A DNA stretch of 7,886 bases from Fulvivirga aurantia (GCF_009711475.1 NZ_SMMD01000771.1:1-7886); one strand, 5' to 3'. Shown: positions 1 through 7,490, counted from the first letter of the stretch. Made by a program: numbers and translations. Notes: generated by a model from the letters alone, not told the origin.

Positions 1-297
1 GATGATAAAACCATAAGCAAACGCTCTACATACTTTCAGCAATATGGGTGGGTAGGCAATACCATGTCGATGGGCAAAGCCGGTGAAAATGAAATTATAA
101 TCGACAAGAAGCTCTTTGATAAAAAAAGTCCGATTCATTTGGCAGCTGGTCTCATGCCGGAGGTTAACCCTACACAAATCATATCATTACCAGAAGGGCA
201 CTCAGCAGGATGTGCTAACGCAAAGCTAGTGAGTGGAGACCCAAACGAATCTTATAATTTTTTACCTACAGGTTGGTATAGAATCGACCTGGAATAA
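1..297 (+). CDS. C-terminal end of an unrecognised protein (5' end outside window)
   Basis: The reading frame is open from the first base of the window to a TAA at 295-297, giving 98 residues. In-frame ATGs occur at 64 and 70, but the frame continues upstream of them without a stop, so this is read as the 3' part of a longer gene and not a 77-residue protein. The visible part has no membrane segment. It contains a Gly/Trp-rich piece (YGWVGN, residues 15-20), a single Cys in GHSAGCAN, and ends in PTGWYRIDLE, which suggests a beta-rich globular C-terminus. I do not recognise the family. It converges on the phosphatase gene with only 6 bases between the two stop codons, and no terminator hairpin is visible there, so the two transcripts probably overlap. 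Confidence 0.7.
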   Translation, partial: DDKTISKRSTYFQQYGWVGNTMSMGKAGENEIIIDKKLFDKKSPIHLAAGLMPEVNPTQIISLPEGHSAGCANAKLVSGDPNESYNFLPTGWYRIDLE

Positions 298-303
298 ATG
301 CCT

Positions 304-1899
304 TTACTTCAACAATTCTGTCAATGGCTGTCCGGTCGCACCATTTGGCAATTTTATATCTAATAGCATTGATAAAGTAGGCGCAATATCTGTGATTGGG
401 TGATAATTTACTGATTCGCCTACAGGCACGCCTGCACCATACCAAATCATAGGCACATGGGTATCATAAGTGTAAGCGGAGCCATGGGTTGATCCTTTTG
501 AGCTTCTGATCATCCACCCGGGTTCCAACTCTACGATTACATCTCCCGATCTTTTCTGGTTATATCCTCTGGCCATCAAACCTTTTACTCCACCTGCGTC
601 ATAGTCTATGCTGTTGATGAGATGAGCAGGATAACTTCTCGCCACACCTTTGGCCAGTAATAAATGATCAGCAACAAAATTTTGGATTTCGATTAAGTTC
701 TGATTGTTGCTGGCAATAGTTTTTCTGTTTAGGAATATTTGATTGTTTGAAACATTCTCAATCCAATCTCCTTTCCCATATTTAGCCTCTATAGCTTCGT
801 TAAGCTTATCCAGCTGTTTTTTATCAAAATACCCTGCAGGTACCTTGCTATCAATCAATAATTGGGGTACCTCTGCTACGGCATGGTCTGCTGTGAGAAA
901 TATCAGGTAATTGCCTTTGCCCACTTCATCATCCAGCGTCTCGATTATGGTGGCAATATTCTTATCCAACTTTATATACGTGTCTTCTACTTCTTTGGAA
1001 TTAGGACCAAAACCATGACCCACATAGTCTGTAGAAGAGAAACTGATGGCTAATAAGTCGGTGATATCATCCTCTCCCAGACTAGTATTTTTTATGGCTG
1101 CAAGTGAAATATCAGTTAGGATCTCATTGCCAAACGGTGTAGCTGGCACCATCCAATAGCCATCTTTCTTCATCGGATATGGAAAAGTTGCTTTGTCTTT
1201 TCCTACACCATCTTCGTATTCATTTTCATCGTTAATACTTTCGATATAAGTATCAAGGTTGGCCGATGGCTCCCAGGTTTGAGTCAGATAATTTTCTGCT
1301 TTGTTTTGATTATTAAACTCCTTGACCCATTCAGGAAGTTGCTCGCTGTAATATGTACTTGAAATGAAGTCTCCCGTATCTTTATCGTACCAAAAAGCCT
1401 CGCCCGTGTGTCCGGCAGGAAAAATGGCACCTCTGTCTTTAATCGACAGGCCTATAACTTTTGACCTCATCTGTGTCGAAAACCTTAGCTCATCACCAAT
1501 GGTGGTGGTCAGCAAATTTCTTGGTGACATATGTCCATTGTCTGAGTTGCTACCTACGGTAGATTCAGATTCATCATGTGCGCAGTATATATTTTGTTTA
1601 GATTCTTTATCGTACCAGCTGTTGCCAATTACACCATGGATGGCCGGAGTCGTACCTGTGTAAACCGAAGCATGGCCGGGAGCAGTATAAGTAGGCACAT
1701 AATTGAAGTGCGCATTTTTATACATGTACCCTTCGTTAATCAGTTTTTTAAATCCGTGATCAGAAAACTTCTCATTAAATCTGTAGAGATACTCTTGTCT
1801 CATCTGGTCTACTATAATACCCACTATCAGTTTGGGCTTTTGTTGGGCAGAAACAGAAAGAATGGTAAATAAGAGAGGTAAAAAAAGAATGCGCTTCAT
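304..1899 (-). CDS. pafA: PafA-like secreted alkaline phosphatase
   Basis: Predicted phosphate monoesterase of the alkaline phosphatase superfamily (type I phosphodiesterase/nucleotide pyrophosphatase fold), acting in the periplasm or outside the cell to release phosphate from organic esters. The ATG at 1899 is preferred over the in-frame TTG at 1923 because it directly begins a signal peptide (MKRILFLPLLF, probable cleavage after SVSA before QQ). The mature start and 531-residue length suit PafA. Counting from this ATG, the two-zinc site and catalytic set known from Elizabethkingia PafA are all visible with matching spacing: Asp31 (VDQ), nucleophile Thr72 (TYTAPGHAS), Asn93 (GNSWYD), Lys154 and Arg156 (IKDRGA), Asp291 and His295 (STDYVGH), Asp338-His339 (TADH) and His472 (GSTHGS). 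The Thr nucleophile with the Asn/Lys/Arg triad favours monoesterase over diesterase activity (inference from the family). It lies 96 bases downstream of the WG lipoprotein gene on the same strand. No Pho box was recognised. Function is well supported; the physiological substrate is not known. Confidence 0.93.
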   Translation of the reverse strand: MKRILFLPLLFTILSVSAQQKPKLIVGIIVDQMRQEYLYRFNEKFSDHGFKKLINEGYMYKNAHFNYVPTYTAPGHASVYTGTTPAIHGVIGNSWYDKESKQNIYCAHDESESTVGSNSDNGHMSPRNLLTTTIGDELRFSTQMRSKVIGLSIKDRGAIFPAGHTGEAFWYDKDTGDFISSTYYSEQLPEWVKEFNNQNKAENYLTQTWEPSANLDTYIESINDENEYEDGVGKDKATFPYPMKKDGYWMVPATPFGNEILTDISLAAIKNTSLGEDDITDLLAISFSSTDYVGHGFGPNSKEVEDTYIKLDKNIATIIETLDDEVGKGNYLIFLTADHAVAEVPQLLIDSKVPAGYFDKKQLDKLNEAIEAKYGKGDWIENVSNNQIFLNRKTIASNNQNLIEIQNFVADHLLLAKGVARSYPAHLINSIDYDAGGVKGLMARGYNQKRSGDVIVELEPGWMIRSSKGSTHGSAYTYDTHVPMIWYGAGVPVGESVNYHPITDIAPTLSMLLDIKLPNGATGQPLTELLK

Positions 1900-1920
1900 A
1901 TCACTGATTAATTCTAAGGG

Positions 1921-1953
1921 CAATATTAGTTATTGTTTGCCTAATAATTAAAA
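1921..1953 (-). promoter_or_regulatory. Possible Bacteroidota-type promoter of the phosphatase gene
   Basis: Read on the minus strand, TAATATTG (1921-1928) matches the Bacteroidota -7 consensus TAnnTTTG at all but one position. It is preceded, 21 bases upstream, by TTTT (1950-1953), one base off the -33 element TTTG. Transcription would begin roughly 15-20 bases before the ATG at 1899, giving a short leader. It would let the phosphatase be expressed separately from the lipoprotein gene upstream. AT-rich DNA gives such matches by chance, so this is tentative. Confidence 0.3.
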
Positions 1954-1995
1954 CAGGCAGATTACGTGTAGGTTATTATTGACTGATTCATCAAC

Positions 1996-4602
1996 TCAAT
2001 CACAATATATTTTATCGTAAGCGGCCGATTCAAAGGCTTGTTTGCGTAAAACATTCCCTTCGATGTCATAATATATTACAACATAGAAAGCGGCTTCTTT
2101 TATACGTTTTTCTGTAAAAAAAACAGGCTGACCTGGTGCGTTGAAAAGGACAATATCATTAAAAGTAGGAGGCACAACCTCTCCCCTTAAATTACTGACT
2201 ACACCATATTTGCCATTAGACAAAATGGTTATCACCTTTTCCTCTTCACTTATTTTTGTAATATCGTAAGATTGAAAACTCAGGTCACTTATTTCAGCAG
2301 AATTGAGCGATAGAAAGTGCCAATCACCTTCTTTCTTTACCAAGGCAACGGTATCACTCCAATGTTCAACCATTTCGAAGCCTTCATCTATAAGTAAGTC
2401 ACCCTGTTTATCTAGTATAAATGCCTTATCGCCTTTTTCACCTACATAAACACTATCGCTGTATTGGCTTATATTCTTATCATATTCGGGCTTTACATAG
2501 CCTTCGCTGGTGATATCAAACATGCCAAACTTTCGCTTCTTTAATAAAGAAACACGACCATTATCATAATTCCCAATGGCATCAAATTCTGCTTTCAACA
2601 GAACTTTTCCCGTTTTTGCATCTATCAATCCCTTTTTTCCACGTACAGTAAAAACCAGGTATTCTTTACCCAATGGAGAAAATTCTTTTCTCTCAACTTC
2701 AAGTATGTATTGCGCCTTGGTGTTGTACAATAGACGCTTATCGTCAATCACAAAAATATATTCTTGTTCACCACCATTGAGCAAATCAAAGCTGACTGAC
2801 TTTTTAAAACCGCGCTCAACTCCATTAGGAAAAAATAGCTTTACAGAATCGTTTTTATACGCTGTGAGAAAATGGGCCCCAATAAGCTTTACAGAATCTA
2901 TCTCGTAATTCTTTATGGCAAAATCAGCTAACCTGATTATCGCTGTAGAGCTATCTACCCTTCCAGCAAGCCAAGCCTGATTGTATGCCACTCGTTTCAT
3001 ATGAGAGGCCAGCACCTCAAGGCTTCCGTTTCTAAAAGTGTACTGCCCTGATTTGTTTACCAGGTAACCTCCGGATATAAATTCAATCTCTTGAGAACCA
3101 TAAGACACTACTTCCTCAAGGTTTTTATCTACAACTGCCTCTCCATAGTTTGATTCCAGCCAAAGGTTGCCATTAGGAAGAATTTCATAGTCGCTGTAGA
3201 AATAATCAAAACTTATGGGTTGGCTATCAACCGCACTCATCAGCTGCTTTACATTCTTAACCTCGATGAGGTCTCCTTTCTCAAAAATAATGTAACCCTC
3301 TGTGAGATAAATATCATCAAAATTATCTTGTACCAGTAAACGACCACTAATGGTTTCTAAACGCCAGTTTTGCCCTCGTTTAAGCGCGAGTATATTACCA
3401 TTGATGAGCCTTATTTCATCATAAGTTGTATTTCTAAGCTTTCGGCCTGACTTGTGAAACAGAGACCAACCGCCAACCTGCTGTCCTTTAAGTAGTCCAT
3501 ATCCCAAATCTTCAATTTCGGTAAAATTTTGATGTGAAATTATGCCACCATTTCTTCCTACGACCTTATTATCTACCTGCAAGTAATCATGAGTAATACC
3601 ACTGCATTTGTAAATTGGGTTTACAGTCTGGTAAATTGGGTTGATGACCACCTCACCCTTTGCATCCATAAATCCAAAGCGACCTTCTTCTAAAAATGTG
3701 AAAAGCGTATGAGGTTCCAGCGCTTGTACTCGCTGTAGAGAATCGCCAAGGGGCATGTTTACACTTTCTCCCCGCGTTTTAGCCACATGATAAAGTAGAT
3801 CTATGGTTTTATTTCTCAAATGGCTTTTAGGGTAATTTCTGAGAAATAACCTATAACCTCCCACTGAATGCTCAGCGGTGATCACTTCAAATATTTTTTG
3901 TTCGGCTTCCTTTCTATAAGGCGTTTGTGGGTGTTTGTCGAGGAATCTGATATAACTAGCCACCCGGCCATCTGCTGTGCTTTTATCAAAATACAGTTTC
4001 TCATACCTGCGCTTTGCCTCCGGAATCTGTACAGCACGAGGGTATTTTTCCATAAACGCCTTGTAGCTCTCGTAGGTATTTTGAGACATAGCTGTAGCAA
4101 AAGCCAGCACATCCCTCTTCGCAATGGCATCTGGCACCTGACTGGCGGTTGGATAATTTCTCAAAAAGCGATTATATCCGTCTTCAGTATTTATCTCATG
4201 CTCATAATAGGCAAATGCGAGGCTATCAATCTTTTCTTTGTGTGATTGCAAGGTTGTGCTATCAAAGCCATGCTTAAAGTGCTTTTCCTGATCTTTCAGA
4301 TTCAGCGTATCTAATACCGATATACCTCTTAGGATAAAATAATAGCCAGAATCATACAGGCCGGGGTCATTTTTTGCAATCAAAAGCTTCGACTTTGTAA
4401 AGAGTAGCGCAGGTACCAGGCTGTCTTTTTCAAGGCTTTTGGCCGTTAAGGTTCTTGCCTTATCAAAATTCCCTTTTTCAAGCTGGTTCAAAGCCCTTTT
4501 TGAGGTGCCAACAGGACCAAAAACACAGGAAGACAAAAAGCCAGTAAGTAGAAGTAATAAGTATAGTCGCATCGGTGATTTCTTCGCCCTACGAATATCC
4601 AT
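1996..4602 (-). CDS. Lipoprotein with TPR-like helical repeats and WG beta-repeats
   Basis: An 868-residue envelope protein of unknown role. The N-terminus (basic RRAKK, a Leu-rich stretch, then FLSSC) is a lipoprotein signal with the lipidated Cys at residue 26. The residues after Cys (VFGPVG) lack the acidic run that sends some Bacteroidota lipoproteins to the cell surface, so a periplasm-facing anchor is likelier (inference). Residues 30-275 are helical and hold four copies of a Y-x-x-F-[LM]-x-x-[YH]-P motif at residues 143, 180, 217 and 250 (spacings 37, 37 and 33), TPR/BamD-like in style. From about residue 300 to the end, WG (KWG)-type beta repeats follow, clearest at 308 (RFGFMDAKGEVVINPIY), 656 (KKGLIDAKTGKV), 691 (KFGMFD) and 798 (KYGVVSNLRGEVVPPTF), with degenerate copies near 378, 411 and 725. 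WG regions are thought to form propeller-like or solenoid binding surfaces. A second in-frame ATG at 4572 also leaves a usable signal peptide; the 4602 start is kept because GGAAAA lies just before it and it supplies the basic n-region. Divergent from the propeller gene at 4767. Confidence 0.85.
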   Translation of the reverse strand: MDIRRAKKSPMRLYLLLLLTGFLSSCVFGPVGTSKRALNQLEKGNFDKARTLTAKSLEKDSLVPALLFTKSKLLIAKNDPGLYDSGYYFILRGISVLDTLNLKDQEKHFKHGFDSTTLQSHKEKIDSLAFAYYEHEINTEDGYNRFLRNYPTASQVPDAIAKRDVLAFATAMSQNTYESYKAFMEKYPRAVQIPEAKRRYEKLYFDKSTADGRVASYIRFLDKHPQTPYRKEAEQKIFEVITAEHSVGGYRLFLRNYPKSHLRNKTIDLLYHVAKTRGESVNMPLGDSLQRVQALEPHTLFTFLEEGRFGFMDAKGEVVINPIYQTVNPIYKCSGITHDYLQVDNKVVGRNGGIISHQNFTEIEDLGYGLLKGQQVGGWSLFHKSGRKLRNTTYDEIRLINGNILALKRGQNWRLETISGRLLVQDNFDDIYLTEGYIIFEKGDLIEVKNVKQLMSAVDSQPISFDYFYSDYEILPNGNLWLESNYGEAVVDKNLEEVVSYGSQEIEFISGGYLVNKSGQYTFRNGSLEVLASHMKRVAYNQAWLAGRVDSSTAIIRLADFAIKNYEIDSVKLIGAHFLTAYKNDSVKLFFPNGVERGFKKSVSFDLLNGGEQEYIFVIDDKRLLYNTKAQYILEVERKEFSPLGKEYLVFTVRGKKGLIDAKTGKVLLKAEFDAIGNYDNGRVSLLKKRKFGMFDITSEGYVKPEYDKNISQYSDSVYVGEKGDKAFILDKQGDLLIDEGFEMVEHWSDTVALVKKEGDWHFLSLNSAEISDLSFQSYDITKISEEEKVITILSNGKYGVVSNLRGEVVPPTFNDIVLFNAPGQPVFFTEKRIKEAAFYVVIYYDIEGNVLRKQAFESAAYDKIYCD

Positions 4603-4766
4603 AATTTTCCAGTGTCAAGCAGGCTTTCATGTTTAAAAATGGCTGACAGCAAATTATAACCTGAAATAACGGTTGTTTATCTAATTACAGGACGAGTTTA
4701 GGCTGAAAACTAACCCAAATCTTTATTGCTCCGTTTGACTATTTGAAGACCAACCAAACCTAAACT
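4603..4766. promoter_or_regulatory. Divergent intergenic region with only partial promoter matches
   Basis: These 164 bases must hold the start signals for the lipoprotein gene (minus) and for the propeller/Ig-like pair (plus). On the plus strand, TCCGTTTG at 4730-4737 is one base off the Bacteroidota -7 consensus TAnnTTTG, but no -33 TTTG sits at the usual distance. On the minus strand, TATAATTTG (4650-4658 reversed) carries the right bases with one extra in the spacer. Neither plus-strand start nor leader shows a Shine-Dalgarno sequence; the leader before 4767 is A/C-rich. The location is sound as a regulatory region; the individual elements are weak. Confidence 0.3.
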
Positions 4767-5906
4767 ATGAAAACCACACTCTTAATTATTGCTGTATTTT
4801 GTTATACAGTAAGTACTGCGACAGAGCCATTTATGAAAAAGGGTACACCCGAAATTCAATCTATGGGCACCCTTGAAATAAACGACAACGGCATTCTGTT
4901 TATCGGTGATTCGCGTGCAGGAGCTATTTATGCTATCGATCTCGAAGACAACCAAAAAAGTAACAATCAGGAAGCCGTGACCATTGATGATCTTGAAGGG
5001 CAAATTGCAGGCCTTTTGGGCACAACAGCCGACAATGTGTTGATTCATGATATGGCAGTCAACCCGATTTCTCAAAATATATACCTAAGTGCCTCACGTG
5101 GTAGAGCCGGCTGGACCTCTAAATGGCACTTGCCCAACGACCTCGCCAATGCCAATGTGCTACTCAAAATAGATAATGAAAGTAACATCAGTGTAATTAC
5201 ACTGGAAGACATCTATCACAGCCACATTAAACTGCCCAACCCTATTGCAGAAGAAAAAGAGCACCGATGGAAAAAAGGTGTTTCCAACAGAGTTGATGCT
5301 ATTACCAGCATAAGATTTAATGATAATAAGGTATATATATCCGGACTGAGTAATGAGGAGTTTGCTGCCTCCATGTGGATAGCACCCTACCCTTTTAAAA
5401 GTGACATTGAAGTGTCTACACTGGAGATATTTCACGGTGCTCATGGCAAATATGAAACAGACTCGCCTATAAGGACTTTTCTCCCTTATAATTTTGACAG
5501 TAATGAACACATCATCGCTGCATATTTGTGCACACCTTTAGTGACTTTTGAAACCAAAGAGCTTAAAAATGGCACTCATGTAAAAGGCCGAACCGTTGCC
5601 GAATTTGGATCAGGAAATTATCCGCTTGATATGGTTGCCTATACAAATAATAATAAGGAATACATATTAATGTCTAACAGTCAGCTACCGTTACTCATCT
5701 TTGACCCACAGGATGTAAACAACTATGAGGGATCAATCACAGAAGAAGTAGAAGGCTATTTAGGTGGCGTAAAATATACACCGAGATCCGGCTCTGGCGT
5801 GCAGCAGCTTGACGACCTAAATGAAAAATTTATCGCTGCCACACAGCGAATGCCTAGTGGTAAACTTGCTTTGGTGTCACTTTCAAAAGAATGGCTAAGA
5901 CCATAA
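4767..5906 (+). CDS. Secreted beta-propeller-like protein, first gene of an overlapping pair
   Basis: A 379-residue exported protein of unknown function. Residues 1-18 form a signal peptide (MKTTLLIIAVFCYTVSTA, cleavage before TEPF); there is no lipobox or C-terminal anchor. The mature part is a series of beta-hairpin units typical of propellers: MGTLEINDNGILFIGDS with AIYAID (33-58), MAVNPISQNIYLSASRG (96-112), NVLLKID (130-136), ITSIRFNDNKVYISGLSNEE (179-198), TFLPYNF to TPLVTF (237-261) and YPLDMVAY to LPLLIFD (285-313), so six or seven blades are plausible. Sequence GLSNEEFAA followed by APYPF, and CTPLVTFETKEL followed by GNYPLDMV, resemble stretches I associate with uncharacterised secreted propellers from Bacteroidota and Planctomycetes; this is from memory and unverified. 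No catalytic residues are obvious. The gene ends 16 bases inside the next one, so the two are very probably co-transcribed and translationally coupled. A binding or scaffold role is as likely as an enzyme role. Confidence 0.8.
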   Translation: MKTTLLIIAVFCYTVSTATEPFMKKGTPEIQSMGTLEINDNGILFIGDSRAGAIYAIDLEDNQKSNNQEAVTIDDLEGQIAGLLGTTADNVLIHDMAVNPISQNIYLSASRGRAGWTSKWHLPNDLANANVLLKIDNESNISVITLEDIYHSHIKLPNPIAEEKEHRWKKGVSNRVDAITSIRFNDNKVYISGLSNEEFAASMWIAPYPFKSDIEVSTLEIFHGAHGKYETDSPIRTFLPYNFDSNEHIIAAYLCTPLVTFETKELKNGTHVKGRTVAEFGSGNYPLDMVAYTNNNKEYILMSNSQLPLLIFDPQDVNNYEGSITEEVEGYLGGVKYTPRSGSGVQQLDDLNEKFIAATQRMPSGKLALVSLSKEWLRP

Positions 5907-7024
5907 GCAGGCTTAAAAAGTATTTTTTGGGAGTAGTTGCCGTTTGTTATGCGCTCAATTTACCTGGTCAACAAATTGTAGTGGATGACAATCGGCAATC
6001 TCCTTTTTATGGTCATTTTATCTTGTTTGACCTGCCAGAAGATGCACTCAAAAAGCTTTCAGAATCTTCTGAGATACAATATGCAGATTTCTTTTTTGTG
6101 AAAGTCGACCAGTCAGAATATGCTATGGCCGGCACGTACTCGGTATCGGATTCCAGTGTCATATTCAAACCTCTTTTTCAACCAGACGCAAGGCTTATAC
6201 ACACCTCCTATTTTAGCCCAGACACTTTCAATCGCATTTTAAATACAAATCATGATCTGACACCACTTGCAGTTTCTGTTACCTTCAAAAACAGTGAGGT
6301 AGAAGCTGCTTTTGTCAGTCGAATTTCACCAGCGGCTGACACCATACCGGCTAATACATTGCGTTTATACGTCTACTTCAGCTCACCTATGGGTTTACAA
6401 AACCCATACGATTATATTAAGATAATAGATCAAAGCGAACAGGAGCTTAATAAGCCCTTTGTGGAATTAAAGGAAGGATTTTGGAACGATACTATGACGA
6501 GACTTACCTTATTTTTCCACCCTGGAAGGATAAAAAGGGGTGTTGGTCCTAACATGAGTCAGGGAGCTATCTTCAAAGAAGGTGAACACTATAAACTGTC
6601 AATCATTGGAAATTGGCAAGATGCTAATGGCCAAACCATACAGCCTTTTAAAAAGACATTCTTCGCCACCCAGCCATTAAGAACTAGCATTGACATCAGC
6701 AATTGGGTGATTGACCCTCCTACCGATTTATCGACTGATCCTGTACAGATAAAAACAGACCGACTGCTTGATGAGGCACTGGTTAGGCGAATGATTGACA
6801 TGTATAAAAATGGTGAACAGGTCTCAGGTGACTGGACGATACACAAGAAAATATTGAGTTTCATACCAAAACTACCCTGGTCGAAGGGAACTTACACGAT
6901 CCAAATCAACGAAAACGTGGAAGATATAGCCGGTAACTCACTGCTCAAAGTGTTTGATGTCGACAAAGAACAAACCACACCAACTGCACCAGTTAAAACC
7001 AAGATTGAGTTTATTGTTAGGTAG
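5891..7024 (+). CDS. Secreted Ig-like (SbsA-type) multi-domain protein, second gene of the pair
   Basis: A 377-residue exported protein. The ATG at 5891 lies inside the end of the propeller gene (stop at 5904-5906). It is chosen because it directly starts a basic n-region plus hydrophobic core ending at LPG before QQ, residues 1-26. Three beta-rich parts follow. Residues about 30-140 form an N-terminal unit (LPEDALKKL, then MAGTYSV and VIFKPLFQPDARL). Residues about 140-260 form an Ig-like unit with LRLYVYFSSPM (157-167), the striking LFFHPGRIKRGVGPN (207-221) and EGEHYKLSI. Residues about 262-357 form a second Ig-like unit with DEALVRRMI, GTYTIQINENVEDIAGN and VFDVD. Phrases such as 'YFSSPM' and 'EDIAGN' are typical of bacterial SbsA-like Ig domains, used in surface and secreted proteins. 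PGRIKRG seems too specific for a generic Ig fold and may mark a distinct family. No T9SS sorting domain is visible at the C-terminus (KTKIEFIVR). Function unknown; a structural or binding partner of the propeller protein is the simplest inference. Confidence 0.8.
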   Translation: MAKTISRLKKYFLGVVAVCYALNLPGQQIVVDDNRQSPFYGHFILFDLPEDALKKLSESSEIQYADFFFVKVDQSEYAMAGTYSVSDSSVIFKPLFQPDARLIHTSYFSPDTFNRILNTNHDLTPLAVSVTFKNSEVEAAFVSRISPAADTIPANTLRLYVYFSSPMGLQNPYDYIKIIDQSEQELNKPFVELKEGFWNDTMTRLTLFFHPGRIKRGVGPNMSQGAIFKEGEHYKLSIIGNWQDANGQTIQPFKKTFFATQPLRTSIDISNWVIDPPTDLSTDPVQIKTDRLLDEALVRRMIDMYKNGEQVSGDWTIHKKILSFIPKLPWSKGTYTIQINENVEDIAGNSLLKVFDVDKEQTTPTAPVKTKIEFIVR

Positions 7025-7222
7025 TTTCTAAATTACTCTCCTCAATGTGCCAGGTATGATCTGAGATCAATTTTAACTTCAATACCATCAAATATAAGCT
7101 TAGGAGCAAATGGGTTAGAGTATTGTTCAGTTGGCGAAGTTGCAATAAATACACTGATCAATAATAAAGGCTGGACGATTAATGGTGATAGCCGTGCGAG
7201 TGCAGCAGACTATGGAAAGTAA
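7025..7222 (+). pseudogene. Remnant of a leucine-rich-repeat (BspA/DUF285-like) protein C-terminus
   Basis: Directly after the TAG of the Ig-like gene, in the same frame, translation runs 65 codons to TAA at 7220-7222 with no ATG start. Its latter half reads SIPSNISLGANGLEYC followed by INTLINNKGWTINGD. That layout (I-x-LG-x-N, then a Tyr/Cys, then x-LI-x-x-x-GWTI-x-x-G) is what I know from the non-repeat tail between or after leucine-rich-repeat/BspA-type blocks in Bacteroidota surface proteins. No repeats precede it here, so it is read as the decayed stump of a lost surface-protein gene. The alternative, a C-terminal extension of the Ig-like protein reached by reading through TAG, is considered less likely because the two parts belong to different domain types. 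Confidence 0.45.
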
Positions 7223-7248
7223 TACAATAAAGTATTAACCAGCTTAAA

Positions 7249-7284
7249 AAGGAGACGACTCAAATTGTAATGAGACGACTCCTT
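7249..7284. repeat. 10-bp direct repeat, also an imperfect hairpin
   Basis: GAGACGACTC occurs at 7252-7261 and again at 7272-7281, separated by exactly 10 bases (AAATTGTAAT). Each copy has palindromic GAG/CTC ends, and the flanks are AAG and CTT, so the stretch can also fold as a 13-position stem (7249-7261 with 7272-7284) in which 11 positions pair and two are A-A mismatches. No run of T follows, so it is not a classic intrinsic terminator. The 20-base repeat period, about two helical turns, would suit a protein-binding site; that is inference. Confidence 0.55.
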
Positions 7285-7350
7285 ACATTGACAGCCTCTA
7301 ACATAAGAATTGAGAGTGAGCATAGCATTTCTCCTTAATAATGGTTCTAA

Positions 7351-7488
7351 ACTACAGACAGAGTCATATTACCATACCACAACACTGTCGTTTGCAATCA
7401 AATAAAAAGACTTCAAGTAGTTTTTGATCAGGAAAATAATAATGAAGCATTAACTACAAACACAACTATTCAATTTGTGGTTGAGTAG
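7351..7488 (+). pseudogene. Possible remnant of a second copy of the Ig-like gene's 3' end
   Basis: Between TAA (7348-7350) and TAG (7486-7488) a 45-codon frame is open without an ATG. Its end reads CNQIKRLQVVFDQENNNEA and then TTIQFVVE-stop. The end of the intact gene at 5891-7024 reads GNSLLKVFDVDKEQ and then TKIEFIVR-stop. The shared order (GN or CN, a hydrophobic step, VFD with acidic residues, a polar Thr-rich linker, a final beta strand I-x-F-[IV]-V plus one residue, stop) suggests a decayed paralogue. The match is short and imperfect and could be chance; nothing further upstream was found to extend it. Confidence 0.25.
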
Positions 7489-7490
7489 TT
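7464..7490 (+). other. Short stem-loop
   Basis: AACTATTCAA (7464-7473) pairs with TTGAGTAGTT (7481-7490) over ten positions, one of them a G-U wobble, around a 7-base loop TTTGTGG. An alternative pairing uses AACTAC at 7452-7457 with GTAGTT at 7485-7490. The stem spans the stop of the putative remnant at 7351-7488. CCTCTC follows rather than a T tract, so a terminator role is doubtful. Confidence 0.35.

Noticed and set aside
862..1872. Plus-strand open frames opposite the phosphatase gene (862-1053, 1364-1663, 1576-1872)
   Set aside because: They lie wholly antisense to a gene with a complete catalytic site and show no recognisable protein features.
1900..1923. TTG at 1923 as the phosphatase start
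   Set aside because: It would place eight residues (LELISD-type) before the signal peptide, whereas the ATG at 1899 directly opens a normal one.
1936..1959. TGCCT/AGGCA inverted repeat as a terminator between the lipoprotein and phosphatase genes
   Set aside because: It has only five pairs, a 12-base loop and no T tract on either strand.
2576..4636. Open frames overlapping the WG lipoprotein gene (plus 2576-2908, 3868-4245, 4439-4636; minus 3882-4130)
   Set aside because: They are other-frame readings of a clearly coding repeat protein; their composition is Cys/Arg-rich or irregular and no domain is seen.
4782..6864. Minus-strand open frames opposite the propeller and Ig-like genes (4782-5075, 5160-5510, 6589-6864)
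   Set aside because: They are antisense to well-formed secreted proteins and have no plausible start region or domain.
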